A DNA stretch of 64,000 nt, taken from assembly GCF_029633865.1 (NCBI RefSeq), contig NC_079211.1, positions 10,056,913 through 10,120,912 of the forward strand. Direction: 5' to 3'. Position numbers and translations under genes: made by a program. The DNA is from Lampris incognitus (lineage: Eukaryota; Chordata; Actinopteri; Lampriformes; Lampridae). Shown here in pieces: positions 11,680 through 22,909 of the stretch (within the stretch, counting starts at the first letter, position 1; each line of letters begins with the position of its first letter). Below the pieces are notes generated by a model. The model searched no databases. It had not been told where the DNA came from and saw only the letters and a program-made list of their open reading frames with translations.

Positions 11680-12079
11680 GGGCGTCCGTTGCCTACCAAC
11701 ACGAGGATCGCCGGTTCGAATCCCCGCGCGACTTCCGGCTTGGTCCCTACAGACGCAACTGGCCGCGTCTGCGGGTGGGAAGCCGGATTGTGGGTGTGTG
11801 TCCTGGTCGCTGCACTAGCGCCTCCTCTGGTCGGTCGGGGCGCCTGTTTGGGGGGGGGATAGCGTGATCCTCCCACGCGCTACGCCCCCCCCTGGCGAAA
11901 CTCCTCACCGTCAGGTGAAAAGAAGCGGCTGGCGACTCCACATGTATGGGAGGAGGCATGTGGTGGTAGTCTTGCAGCCCTCCTCGGATCGGCAGAGGGG
12001 GGGGGGGGTCGGAGCAGCTACCAGGACGGCTCGGAAGAGTGGGGTAATTGGTCGGATCCAATTGGTGGGAGGGGGGGTA
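11680..12079 (+). repeat. tRNA-derived SINE family A, copy 1
   Basis: The head has TTGCCTACCAACACGAGGAT and the B box GGTTCGAATCC. The body has CTGGTCGCTGCACTAGCGCC, GATCCTCCCACGCGCTACG, CTCCTCACCGTCAGGTGAAA and GGCGACTCCACATGTATG. The tail is GTGGGGTAATTGGTCGGATC. This ~400-440-bp family has about a dozen copies in the window. Confidence 0.85.
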
Positions 12080-12155
12080 AACGTACACGTTTTACGCTGC
12101 CATGCAACGCCCTGCACAGCTGGGTCCTGCAGCCAGCCGCGCTTTGTTGTCATAT

Positions 12156-12307
12156 TGTAGCGAATTCGGGGGGGACGACGCAACCACAGGAACTGCCGCG
12201 GCCGGGACGCGAACCCGTGTCGCCCGCACCGAAGGCGACCTCGCTAACCGCTCGACTAAAGGATCAGACCCGCCGGCAAGCGTGTCTACCTATCCATGCA
12301 CGTTACA
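12156..12307. mobile_element. Short element with TGTARCG ends and tRNA-like body, copy 1
   Basis: It starts TGTAGCGAATTCGGGGG and ends CGTTACA, so the ends are near-inverted (TGTAGCG / TGTAACG). On the minus strand the body has an A-box-like TTTAGTCGAGCGGTTAGCG and a B-box-like GGGTTCGCGTCCC. Copies lie at 21983-22139 and 22320-22451; a decayed relative is at 25425-25530. Confidence 0.7.
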
Positions 12308-12991
12308 CTACTTTCACTTTATGTTCTCTTTCCCTCGTTTGGGTTCTGCCCTGCGGCCCGGAGGCCCGCTATTGAATCTCCTAATTGGCTGGCTAATTAA
12401 CGCCGGGCCCCATAGTCAGGGTTCACTTTGAAGCTCAGGAATCCTTCCCGAGTTGTGCCCACACGTACGGGCGGATTAGACGGTCACCTTTCCGCGCGCC
12501 GTCCTACCGAGACAGGCGAGCGATGAACGTGTGAACTCTGACGGACTCTAAAATAGACCCCCACCCACCCACCCACCCACCCACCTTTAACCCAGCACGC
12601 CTCAGTAACCTGATCCTGTCGGCGTGGCTCTTCCTTTACGTGAAGGGCCTGCATGCATTGACGGCCCTCGACATCTGATTTTTTTTGGGTCTGGCTTTTC
12701 AAATGAGTGACCGCCCCGAGCAAATAAGCGACCAGGTGCGGGTCCGTTTCAAGGGCGAGGGGTTAAGAGTCTCGGTTTGATGTGCCGTGGGTTACAGGAT
12801 AGTCTACCTAAAGTGTTTCCAATCGAGTTAAACACAATGAGGAACCTGAGCGCGGAGAGGAAGCAGAGACACGCTGACATCATAGTGAGAAATCACACGG
12901 GGCCCCGTGGACACACGGGTAACAAAGTGTAATGGGAAACCGTACGGGGGGAGGGGGAGGGGGCGGAGGGGATGGGGATCAAATTCTGCTT
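12308..12991. other. No gene recognised
   Basis: Unremarkable apart from a (CCCA)n run at 12560-12582 and a G/A-rich stretch at 12945-12972. Confidence 0.4.
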
Positions 12992-13115
12992 ATCCATCCA
13001 TCCATCCATTATCCAAACCACTTATCCTGCTCTCAGGGTCGCGGGGATGCTGGAGCCTATCCCAGCAGTCACTGGGCGGCAGGCGGGGTGACACCCTGGA
13101 CAGGCCGCCGGGCCG

Positions 13116-13195
<80 letters not shown>

Positions 13196-13370
13196 CGGGA
13201 CCATTTAGTACGGCCGGTTCACCTGACCCGCCTGTCTTTGGACTGCAGGAGAACATGCAAACTCCACACAGAGGACGACCCGGGACGACCCCCGAGGCTG
13301 GGCTACCCCCGGGGCTCGAACCCACGACCTTCTTGCTGTGAGGCCACCGGCGCTAACCGTGCCGCCCATG
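12992..13370 (-). repeat. DANA/Mermaid-like SINE, copy 3 (long tail), with internal (CA)n
   Basis: Read on the minus strand it runs from a tRNA-like head (GGTTCGAGCCCC near 13310) through TGTGGAGTTTGCATGTTCTC to the ATGGATGGATGGAT tail at 12992. The (CA)n run at 13118-13193 sits exactly where other copies have a GT run. Confidence 0.85.
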
Positions 13371-14123
13371 AATTCTGCTCAGGGCCCCAGAAATGTTTGG
13401 AGCGGCCCTGCGTGTGGTCACGTCGACTAAAGCAGGTGACTCGACCGTCCGAACATCACGAACGGATCAGCAGCCACCATGCGGACGCCCCGGTTTATCA
13501 GAAACATATTCTAGCCGGTTCTGCTGCTCTGGTACCAAGCGTGACCCCCCCCTCCACCCCCTCCACCCCGCCGCTTCTGCACTTCTGAATGAAGGCCCCC
13601 TTTTTTTGAAGTCGTTGTTTAACCGTAATGTCACAGAGCAGCTTCCCGTCCAGAAATAGTGACCTTTTGACACGCCTCGTTTCCCTGTGGCAGAGTGTGA
13701 AACGAGCAGTTTGTTCTAGGCTGCTCGCCGTGAAACCAGGGGGGGGGGGGGGTTATGAGCGCAGCCTATACTGACCCCTACTGGTGGGAAACGACCTTCA
13801 GGTTTCAAAAGCTACTCCGGCTCAACGCTGCCTTTTAGTTATATTAAAGGAACAGTTCGGGGTTTTTTTTTTAAGTACGTCCCTATTTTATACTCACTGC
13901 ACGTGCGCTGCGCGCACGGTCCCGCATCCTTTTCGTCATACTGGACACACAGCTGCACAGTTCAATGCAATGAAAGGAGGACAAATCCACAACCCTCGCT
14001 GAGGGCGAAAAAGCACACCCCCGGTTCAGCCAAAGCTAACGGGATGGGGAGCGAGTCTGTGTTCCCTCAACCCTGTTTCACTGAACTTACCTAAACTTAA
14101 CCTAAGCTTCCTTAACCTGACTG
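13371..14123. other. No gene recognised
   Basis: Low-complexity G run at 13739-13752; no recognisable coding or repeat family. Confidence 0.4.
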
Positions 14124-14422
14124 AAGAAAGAAAGACACTTTATTTACAATGAATTGTATTGTTACAACAAATGTGTTGTCAGCATTTAACCCATCCCATT
14201 GTATGGGGGCAGTGGGCGGCTGCAGCGCCCGGGGACCAACTCCAGTTCTTCTTTCTGCCTTGCTCAGGGGCACAGGCAGGGGTGGTGGGAGGAAACCCAC
14301 GCGGACACGGGGAGATCATGCAGGCTCCACACAGGGGGGGACCTGGGACGGCCCGGGGTTCGAACCCAGGACCTGCTTGCTGTGAGGCAACAGCGCTAAC
14401 CGCCGCACCACCGTGCCGCCCC
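14124..14422 (-). repeat. DANA/Mermaid-like SINE, copy 4 (short tail)
   Basis: Minus-strand head GGTTCGAACCCCGGGCC (about 14360-14345), core GTGTGGAGCCTGC, then a tail containing CTGAGCAAGGCAG and CCCATACAATGGGATGGG. It has the same tail type as the 7187 and 21171 copies. Confidence 0.75.
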
Positions 14423-15186
14423 CTCCTCGACCTCCACCTTAACCTTAACCCAACGCTTACCTTAACCTCAAGCTAACCTATTTGATAGCTAACCCACAGG
14501 GCTGGGCCCACGTGCACGTGATGCCACGGCTGTCTGTCACGGTGAATTTGAGTGGTCATTTTAGATCTTACATCCGGTTTTGCTGTTGAATTCCCCCGTC
14601 AGTGTGGCGGAGGGACTTCGGTTCGCAGGCTGCGTCGCAGGAAGCAGCACGGGGGAGAAAACGGCCGTGAAAACACAGTAAATCTGTAAAATGGCCCCTC
14701 GAACTCACGATGATGGATTGCTTTGGCGTCGCCTTAGCTCGGGCTGGACCGTGGAGTTTTATTTATGTATTTATTTGCGCCAAACGAGGGGTTGTGGATT
14801 TGTCTCGCAGTAACGGCGCTAAAAGCGGCCGATCACAAGCTGGAGCTGTGTCCGGCATGAAGAAAGGACCGATGGCTGCGAGAAGGAAACCCGACTGTGG
14901 ACGACACGAGCGGCGAGGATCAAATTAGGGACAGGCTCCGACTAATCCGAGCTATTCCTTTGATGCCGTCCTGCAAAGGGCCGTGGGAATTTACTTCCAC
15001 ACATTTTCCGTTTTAAGTCGATCTGCTAACACGGCCCCGCGGAGCGGCGTACAAGCGAGCTCAACAGATGTACAAACCTAACCGATAGCGAGGAGGTCAA
15101 GGGTCAGAGCCGTCACTCCGGCACGCATTTGTTGTGCCCGCCAAATGGGAGGAAGGGGCTGATTTGAAAATGCAGGCCCTTGAAAA
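14423..15186. other. No gene recognised
   Basis: Apart from TTAACC-type short repeats (14438-14485), no coding or repeat signature was seen. Confidence 0.4.
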
Positions 15187-15549
15187 TCCACCCATTACTC
15201 GAACCGCTCATCCCAGCTGGGGTTGCGGGATGCTGGAGCCTGTCCCAGCAGTCATTGGGCGGCAGGCGGGGAGACACCCTGGACAGACCGCCAGTCCATC
15301 ACAGCGCCCACACACACACACCTAGGGACAATTTAGTAAGTCCAGTTCACCTGACCTACATGTCTTTGGACGGTGGGAGGAAACCGGAGCACCTGCAGGA
15401 AACCCCACGCAGACATGGGGACAACATGCAAACTCCACACAGAGGACGACCCAGGACGACCCCCAAGTTTGGGCAACCCCCGGGGTTCGAACCCAGAACC
15501 TTCTTGCTGTGAGGCGACCACGCTAACCACTGCATCACCGTGCTGCCCC
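15187..15549 (-). repeat. DANA/Mermaid-like SINE, copy 5 (long tail)
   Basis: The minus-strand head is near 15549 (GGTTCGAACCCCGGGGG at about 15480), the core is TGTGGAGTTTGCATGTTGTC, and it ends near CTCCAGCATCCCGCAACC at 15215-15240. The final GGATGGATGG tail is altered. Confidence 0.85.
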
Positions 15550-15595
15550 CCTTGAAAATCAGTCATAGTGAAATATCTGTCACAAAGTATCTTTT

Positions 15596-16137
15596 CCAAA
15601 GTAACGGGGAGTGTAGAAGAGAGGTGAAGGCAGGGTGGAGTGGGTGGAGAAGAGTGTCAGGAGTGATTTGCGACAGAAGGGTACCAGCAAGAGTTAAAGG
15701 GAAGGTTTACAAGATGGTTGTGAGACCAGCTATGTTATATGGTTTGGAGACAAGGGGCGCTGATGAAAAGACAGGAGGAGGAGCTGGAGGTGGCAGAGAT
15801 GAAGATGATAAGCTTCTCACTGGGAGTGATGAAGAAGGGCAGGATTAGGAGCGAGTATGTTAGAGGGACAGCTCAGGTTGGACGGTTTTGGAGACAAAGC
15901 AAGAGAGACAAGATGGAGATGGTTTGGACATGTGTGGAGGAGAGATGCTGGGTATGTTGGGAGAAGGATGCTGAAGATGGAGCTGCCAGGGAAGAGGAGA
16001 AGAGGAAGGCCAAAGAGGAGGTTTATGGATGTGGTGAGGGAGGACGTGCAGGTGGCTGGTGTGACAGAGGAAGATGCAGAAGACAGGAAGACATGGAAAC
16101 GGATGATCCACTGTGGCGCCCCCTAATGGGAACAGAC

Positions 16138-16177
<40 letters not shown>

Positions 16178-16191
16178 CAGTAGTAGTAGTT
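15596..16191 (+). mobile_element. RTE-type LINE, 3' fragment (copy 1)
   Basis: The frames encode the C-terminal part of a LINE polyprotein: GVICDRRVPARVKGKVYKMV, then WFGHVWRRDAGYVGRRMLKM and VTEEDAEDRKTWKRMIHCGA. At least two frameshifts separate these pieces. The element ends in a (GTA)n/(TAG)n run at 16139-16191. Copies at 36741 and 52296 carry the same end. The RTE assignment is from memory of this protein family in fish. Confidence 0.85.
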
Positions 16192-16659
16192 GAATATCTG
16201 TCCCCAGTTTTAAATCCAGATGGGTGTTAGCAGGTAAGGTGTCAGCACACTGTGGTATCATCTGGAGGGGTAACATCTGTTTGACTGCACACTGCCAAGG
16301 AGCTTATTGCTGAAAGCCTCCATAGCAGTAGGCGTGGGCCCTCGTCACCCCCCACAATAGAAGAGGCTACCGGTTTCTATGGGTGTACCAGGGCTGTGCA
16401 ATGCTTTTTATAATTTCCCTGCAGAATGGGTGCGCTTGGCTGCAGCCTTGGCCCCGGTGTCTCTGCTGGAGGAGCGCTGGCGGCTCTGTATGGTGTGATT
16501 ATTATTGTCCTGGTGGTGCACGGGCTTCACTGTTGCCATGACTGAATGTGGGGTTTTTTCATTGTCAGTGCGTGCACTGTGACAGACAGCGGCTTTCGCT
16601 GTGGAGGCCCAGAACGTCTGCAGATCGCTAGTACGCTTTTGAAATGTCTTCATGCATGG

Positions 16660-17215
16660 TCAGTAATCCAGGTGAGGAAACCGCAGACGGTCGAATCAGC
16701 TCATCAACGTTTAGCGGGAGAAACGTTTCATCACCTCATCTAAGCGACCTCCTCGGTCTCAACGGACTGCAGGTATGCAGGTGTCCCCGCCCGTATAAAC
16801 GATACAGCGGCTTAACGACGGAAACCAACGATCGGTTTCATATGCAAATACGGATGTGACCATTAACTAGAGCTTCAATGGCCATGTGCACTATTCACAG
16901 AGGATTTGGGAACGTTTGCAATCACAGCATTGTAAGATGGTGACAGATGTACTCTTACAACCCCACCCCCACCCCCACCCCCCCCACCCCCGGGTTCAAG
17001 GGTGGTCGTTCCCTCTTCACGTCGATGGCCTCTTTGACTCCCCGTTCAAACCAGCGTTCCTCCCTATCAAGGATGTGCACCTCCTCGTCCTTGAAAGAGT
17101 GGCCTCTGTGGAGTGCTGGCCTGACGTATTAGCCCTCCTGGGGTGTGTCATCCTCTGTTTGGTTTCTCCCAATGAACGTTGCGTCCAGATAAACCGATTC
17201 AGCTCTCTGTGATTA
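16660..17215 (-). mobile_element. Penelope-like retroelement, 3' fragment with GIY-YIG remnant
   Basis: On the minus strand at about 17107-16985 the frame reads GHSFKDEEVHILDREERW, then FERGVKEAIDVKRERPPLNP. This is the end of the Penelope-type GIY-YIG endonuclease domain. An upstream piece (ETKQRMTHPRRANTSGQ) is in another frame, so it is broken. Downstream (16745-16700) GATGAG ... GAAACGTTT ... AAACG resembles the hammerhead-like end reported for these elements. Confidence 0.75.
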
Positions 17216-17242
17216 CTTTGGAGATATTTCCTAATGTTTGTG

Positions 17243-17609
17243 GGCGGCACGGTGGGCCCAGCGGTTAGCGCGGTCGCCTCACAGCAAAAAGGTGCTGGGT
17301 TCGAGCCCCGGGGTAGTCCAACCTTGGGGGTCGTCCTCTTGTGTGGAGTTTGCATGTTCTCCCCGTGTCTGCGTGGGTTTCCTCCGGGGGTTCCGGTTTC
17401 CTCCCACAGTCCAAAGACATGGAGGTCAGGTGAACCGGCCGTACTACATTGTGTGAATGTGTGTGTGCATGTTGGCGCCGTGATGGACTGGCGGCCCGTC
17501 CAGGGTCTCCCCCCCCCCCCGCCTGCTGCCCAAGTGACTGCTGGGATAGGCTCCAGCATCTCACGACCCAATTAGGATAAGCGGCTTGGATAATGGCTGG
17601 ATGGATGCT
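17243..17609 (+). repeat. DANA/Mermaid-like SINE, copy 6 (long tail)
   Basis: Head GCGGCACGGTGGGCCCAGCG and GGTTCGAGCCCC, core TGTGGAGTTTGCATGTTCTC, tail GGATAGGCTCCAGCATCTC ... GGATAATGGCTGGATGGATG. Confidence 0.9.
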
Positions 17610-17814
17610 GTTTGATTTTGCTTATAGATGTCAAATGATTTTTGGGGGGGGGGGGGTAGGAGAACAATGTCATTTATCTCTTAGCTTGAGGAGATGAGTA
17701 AAGATATTTTGTGGTAAACTGACACGTCAGCCTGACAGATTAAGGAATAGTGTTGCTGGTTGCAGCTCTTGTAGTGCGTTGGGGAAGATTGAAGCTGGGA
17801 TCTGTGAACGTGTG

Positions 17815-17852
<38 letters not shown>

Positions 17853-18477
17853 CTAGCTAATGAGTGTGATTACCTGGCCAGGTGTTATAAGTAGGCCTTA
17901 ATGGTAGTCTGGTTGACCAGCAGGCGACATGCGGCGCTTTGTGAGGCATGTGGTGATTAACGTCCAGTTTGCTCCGTCTGCACTCACCAAACACTTGTTC
18001 AGCTGCCTTAAATGCTGAGTGACTCCGATAATGGACGGTGTGAATCCCATGTTCTCCGTTCCCTCATCTGAAATAATATGGTTAAATCTTTCATTTTTGA
18101 CGTGGTCACGCGGAACCGCCATTCACAAATGTGCCAAACATTACATTTTCATTCATATCAACGGTTTTGATGTTTCAAAACTCATAAATGTGTCCCTTTC
18201 TGACTTTAACATGTGTTGGCCACGCCTTGTGTCAGGCTTTTAACCGAAACTCCCTTCAATTGGTCCTTGGAGACAGACGATGGTGAGCCCACGGTGTGTG
18301 GGCCTACTTCCTGTTGACCAACAAAAAAACCCCCAAAAACATCACACCTGACTGCTCTGCATTACAAGGGGTTGGAACGCCAATGCCTTCAGTCTGGCCA
18401 GGTTCTCACTGGCAGGTCAGAGGTCATCCGAACCGAAAGGAGCGACTCATCGAAAGAACTGGTTTTTCATGAGACAT
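17610..18477. other. No gene recognised; (GT)n at 17817-17850
   Basis: Contains a G run at 17644-17654 and the GT run. No coding or repeat family was recognised. Confidence 0.4.
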
Positions 18478-20780
18478 CAGAATCATGTTTTATTGCCAAG
18501 TAGTTCAAGAACATACAAGGAATTTGACTTGGTTAGGTTGGCGCATGAGGGGGAAATGAACAGCAACAGTAAGGTAATGAGAAATATATATAAGACAAAA
18601 TAAAAACAGGTGAAATAAGGTGCAATAATGTGGAAACACTGGGAATATGGCAAGCACTCTATTTACAAAATGTTAAATGAGAATTTTTAAATAAGTTATT
18701 TACAGAAGGAGAACTTGTAGAATGAGAGTTATTTACAGAAGGAGAACTTGTAGAATGAGAGTTATTTACAGAAGGAGAGTTATTTACAGGGTAGTGTGGG
18801 CTTTATGCAAAGTGTCGATGTGCAGAGGGCCGAGTAGGGCAGATACTATATCTATCTGCACTGTTGCATCTATTGCACTGCGATTGTGCATGTGCACAAA
18901 CACATTGCATCTATTGCACTGTGATTGTGCATGTGAGTGTGTGTGCATGTGTGTGGGTCCATGTCATGTCATGGTGTGGTGTGGAGAGAGGGTCAAAGGG
19001 GGTGGGAGGTGTAGTGTCTATCTATGGGTGTCTGGGGTCTTATTGGAAAGGCCTACTGCTGTGGGGAAGAAGCTGTTCTTGTGGTGCGAGGTTCACGTTT
19101 TTATAGACCCTAGCCTCTTGCCAGGGGGGTGTTTTGAAGAGGCCATGGCCTGGGTGGGAAGGGTCGACCATCATCTTTCCTGCTCGCCTCAGTGTCCTTG
19201 AAGCATACGGGTCCTGGAGGGATGGCAGGTTGCAGTCAGTCACCCTTTTCAGCAGAGCGAATGATACGCTGCAGCCTCCCCTTGTCCTTTGCGGTGGTAG
19301 CAGCATACCAGATAGAGATGGAGGAGGTGACGGTGGACTCAATGATGGCGGTGTAAAAATGCACCATCATTGGCTTTGGCAGGTTGAACTTCTTCAGCTG
19401 CCGCAGGAAGTACAACCTCCGCTGCGCCTTCTTGGTGAGGGAGTTGATGTTCAGTTCCCACTTGAGATCTTGGGTGATGATGGCGCCCAGGAAGCGGAAG
19501 AATTCCACAGTGGTGAGTGGGGAGCCACACAGAGTGATGGGGGCGGGCGGGTGGGGTGGGGGGGTTCTTTCTGAAGTTCCCAACCATCCCCACTGTCATT
19601 AGAGCGTTGAGCTCCAAGTTGTTTTGGTCACATCAGGACACCAGATGGTCAATCTTCCACCTGTAGGCGGACTCATCCCCGCCAGCGATGAGCCCAATAC
19701 GAGTGGTGTCAGCAAATGTCAGGAGCTTGACTGACTGGTGAGGGGAACTGATGAACCCGGAGTCGGAGACGTGTTTCCCCAGTTTCATGTGCTGCTTCCT
19801 GTCTGTTAGGAAGTTGATGATCCACCTGCGGGTGGAGTCAGGCGCATGCAGTCGAGGGGGAAGGGGGGCTTGTCCTGCAATAGAACTGGGATGGTGCTGT
19901 TGAAGGCAGAGCTGAAATCCACAAACAGGATCTTGGCATAGATTCTTGCAGAGTCCAGGTGCTGGAGGACGAAGTGGAGCGCCATGTGAACTGCATCGTC
20001 CACAGACCTGTTGGCTCTGTAGGTGAACTGCGGGGGGTCCAGGGGTGGGTTGGTTATGGTTTTAAGGTGGAACAGTACAAGGTGCTCAAAAGACTTCATT
20101 ACCACAGAGGTCAGGGCAACGGGTCTGTAGTCACTGAGTCCTGTGGGCCTTGGTTATGTGGGGAGGGGATGATGGTGGAGGTTGAAAATATCTGTGAACA
20201 CCGGAGACAGCTGATCAGCATAGCGCTTCAGGGTGGAGGGAGAGAACCAACCTGGCCCAGCTGCTTTGCAGGGGTACTGTCTCTTGAACAGCCTGTTATG
20301 TTAATGTCCCTCTCCGCGATAGAGAGAGGAGGGGGCCTTCAAGGTGGGCAGCTGTAGAGAAGCCCGGGCCCCCGCTGAGGTTTGGGGAGGAGTAGCTGCT
20401 GGTCTGGAGCCGGTAGATGGAGTCATGGGGGATGGTATGAGGACTGACCCATTGTCTTTCAAATCGACAATAGCACTCATTCAGATCGTTGGCCAGGCGC
20501 AAGTCATTAGTGGAGGGGGGGGGGGTCGGTTTGTAGTTGGTGATCTGTCCGAGGCCCTTCCAGACAGAGGCTGAATTGTTTTCTGAGAACTGCTGTTGAA
20601 GTCTCTCAGAGTACAGTCGTTTAGCATCGCTCACCGCCTTGCTGAACCTGTATTTAGACACGTCAAGCAAGGCATTGTCCCCACTCCTTAATGCTACCTC
20701 CTTTTCTAAGCTTAGCTGTCTCAGTTTAGCTGTAAACCGGGGATCTGGTCTGTCTTTATCCGCGCTCCGTTCAGCTCTTC
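18478..20780 (-). mobile_element. L2-type LINE, 3' half, inactive
   Basis: Minus-strand fragments in order are FSKAVSDAKRLYSERLQQQF (near 20640), PPQFTYRANRSVDDAVHMAL (near 20030), a decayed polymerase motif TFADTTRIGLI (near 19710), and FFRFLGAIITQDLKWELNIN (near 19490). The FADD motif has lost one Asp (FAD-TT), and there are several frameshifts. The 3' UTR end lies at about 18480 (TTTTATTGCCAAGTAGTTC on plus). Three direct copies of GTTATTTACAGAAGGAGAAC-type sequence lie at 18696-18790. Confidence 0.85.
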
Positions 20781-21170
20781 TCTTCTTTTTGCTGTTCTAC
20801 AGGGACACCTAGTGTTCATATGCAGTAGTTACACTTTAGTCCCTGCCGAGACAAGGATGTTTTGGGGTTTTTTTGGGGGGGGGGCCTATGACGTAACTGA
20901 GGGACCTCACACATCTCAACAGTAAGAAAACACGCGCGCGCGCGCGCACGCACGCTTCACTGAACGGTACACCTTCAACGCATATAAACAACATATTCCT
21001 GAGACCTAAAAAGTGACAAGAGGATAGAAAGAATGATTATGGGTATTAGAGAAGTGATGGGGTAAGGAAAGAGAATTTATTTTCTTTCTCATTCCATAAA
21101 AAAGTGGCAGCCATTCTGTGAGATTCCTCAAGAATGGTGACATTAAGGGAGAAAAAAGGCCACTTTCTGT
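20781..21170. other. No gene recognised; (CG)n/(CA) run at 20932-20955
   Basis: Contains a G run at 20874-20883 and an alternating CG tract with potential to form Z-DNA. No coding signature. Confidence 0.4.
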
Positions 21171-21500
21171 TGTTATTGTGCAGTTGTTTGGTGACAGTGA
21201 AACGTGTTCTCTGCATTTAGCCCATCTTACTGTATAGGGGCAGCGGGCAGCTGCAGCGCCCGGGGACCAACTCCGGTTCTTCTTTCCATTGCCTTGCTCA
21301 GGGGCACAGACAGGAGCATTAACCCCAACATGCATGTCTTTTTGCTGGTGGGAGGAAACCGGAGCACCCGGGGGAAACCCACGCAGACACGGGGAGAACA
21401 TGCACACTCCACACAGAAAGGACCCGGGACGGCCTGGGGTTCGAACCCAGGACCTTCTTGTTGTGAGGCAACAGCACTAACCAGTGGGCCAACATGCTGG
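21171..21500 (-). repeat. DANA/Mermaid-like SINE, copy 7 (short tail)
   Basis: Minus-strand head near 21500 with GGTTCGAACCCCAGGCC, core GTGTGGAGTGTGCATGTTC, tail with CTGAGCAAGGCAATGG. Confidence 0.85.
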
Positions 21501-21595
21501 GCCATTATCTTTGGGTGTATGTCTGTTTCATCAGATAAATACTGTCAGCATACATCACTCCTCTCTTAACTCGTCGTGTCTTTCCACCTCTTATG

Positions 21596-21627
21596 TTGTC
21601 TTGTCTTGTCTTGTCTTGTCTTGTCTT
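21596..21627. repeat. (TTGTC)n microsatellite
   Basis: About six TTGTC units. Confidence 0.9.
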
Positions 21628-21982
21628 CCCAGTTGGAGCTGTCAATAGTCACTAGATGGAGGGGGTGGGATCTGTGTGTCCAGTCAGGGTGTGTTTATGA
21701 ATTATGAACTCTCAGATTGACAGACTAAGTTGTGTAAAAGTGAGCTATACTTCTCGAATATCTCATTTGGGAAGGATCGGATGAATGGATCTCATTCGTT
21801 GTACCGCTGCTGTAAATATTTTACCACTGGTAAATATAGGCCGGATATTACCACTGCATAACGTTGCTGTTTTAAGAGAGGTAAAAAGCCACCAAAAGGA
21901 CATTATTTAGACGATGTTGACCAAGCTTCTGGAAGTTTTAAGGCATCTGTTGCGAACACAGATGGCTTAACGATGATGCTAT

Positions 21983-22139
21983 TGTAGCGAATTCGGGGGA
22001 CAACGCAACCACAGAAGCTGCCGCGGCCGGGAAGAGAACCCGTATCGCCCGCACCGCAGGAGGCATCGCTAACCGCTCGACTAAAGGTTCAGATCCGCTA
22101 GCCAGCGGCCAGCGTGTCTTGTTATCCATGCACGTTACA
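21983..22139. mobile_element. Short TGTARCG-ended tRNA-like element, copy 2
   Basis: It begins TGTAGCGAATTCGGGGG and ends ATCCATGCACGTTACA. The same internal tRNA-like blocks as the 12156 copy are present (minus-strand TTTAGTCGAGCGGTTAGCG). Confidence 0.75.
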
Positions 22140-22319
22140 CCATGAAGCACCAATGACCTGATACTACGGCCATGCTAGGACCTGAAAACATGGTAAGCTA
22201 GGCTACTCCACCAGACACGTCACCAGCTAATCATTTAGAATTTGCTAAGTTTTCGGTTTTTGCATTTATTACAGACGATTCCTTAAGATGTTAACTGCCT
22301 AGCTCATCAATTTACATAT

Positions 22320-22451
22320 TGTAGCGAATTCGGGGGGACAACGCAACCACAGGAACTGCCGCGGCCGGGACGCGAACCCGTATCGCCCGCACCGCAGGAG
22401 GCATCGCTAACCGCTCGACCCTTTAGACTCTTCTTATCCATGCGTGTTACA
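22320..22451. mobile_element. Short TGTARCG-ended tRNA-like element, copy 3
   Basis: It begins TGTAGCGAATTCGGGGGG and ends ATCCATGCGTGTTACA. It lies only 180 bases from copy 2, in the same orientation, with about 24 bases deleted near the A box. Confidence 0.75.
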
Positions 22452-22673
22452 CCATTTTCTTTAACATGTCGTTTGTGTTTCATGCGAACAATCCACCAAG
22501 ACAAATGGCTCGCACGCACAGGCGAGAACTAAAACATAACCGGATTCTTCCAAACAGCTGTCCAGATGTTTTTCTTCTTCTAACGAAATCTGACCGTCAC
22601 GCGCTCACACTTTGCTGTGAAGTCGAGTCTGTTTTTAAAGATCACGCGTCTCTCATATTTGCGACGTTAATCG

Positions 22674-22681
22674 TGACGTCA
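22674..22681. promoter_or_regulatory. CRE (TGACGTCA), distal
   Basis: A perfect palindromic CREB/ATF consensus about 1.07 kb upstream of the dgkq ATG. Confidence 0.55.
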
Positions 22682-22901
22682 CAAACGTTAACAAACTCAT
22701 GGCGAAATTAAGCCAACACACAAAAAAGCAACGAAAGTGTTCTTGTTTAAAAAAAAAGATTTCCGATGTTAAACTGTAGCGTAACAAATACACGTTTTCT
22801 TCAGCACGGAGAAGAATTTGCTGTTGCGCCAAAAAAAAAACAGCCTGATTCAAACTCGGGAGTCGTTCACACGCCGCTGGAAGTGTTTTCTGAGTCCGAC
22901 G

Positions 22902-22909
22902 TGACGTCA
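22902..22909. promoter_or_regulatory. CRE (TGACGTCA), proximal
   Basis: A second perfect CREB/ATF consensus about 840 bases upstream of the dgkq ATG and 228 bases from the first. Confidence 0.55.
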
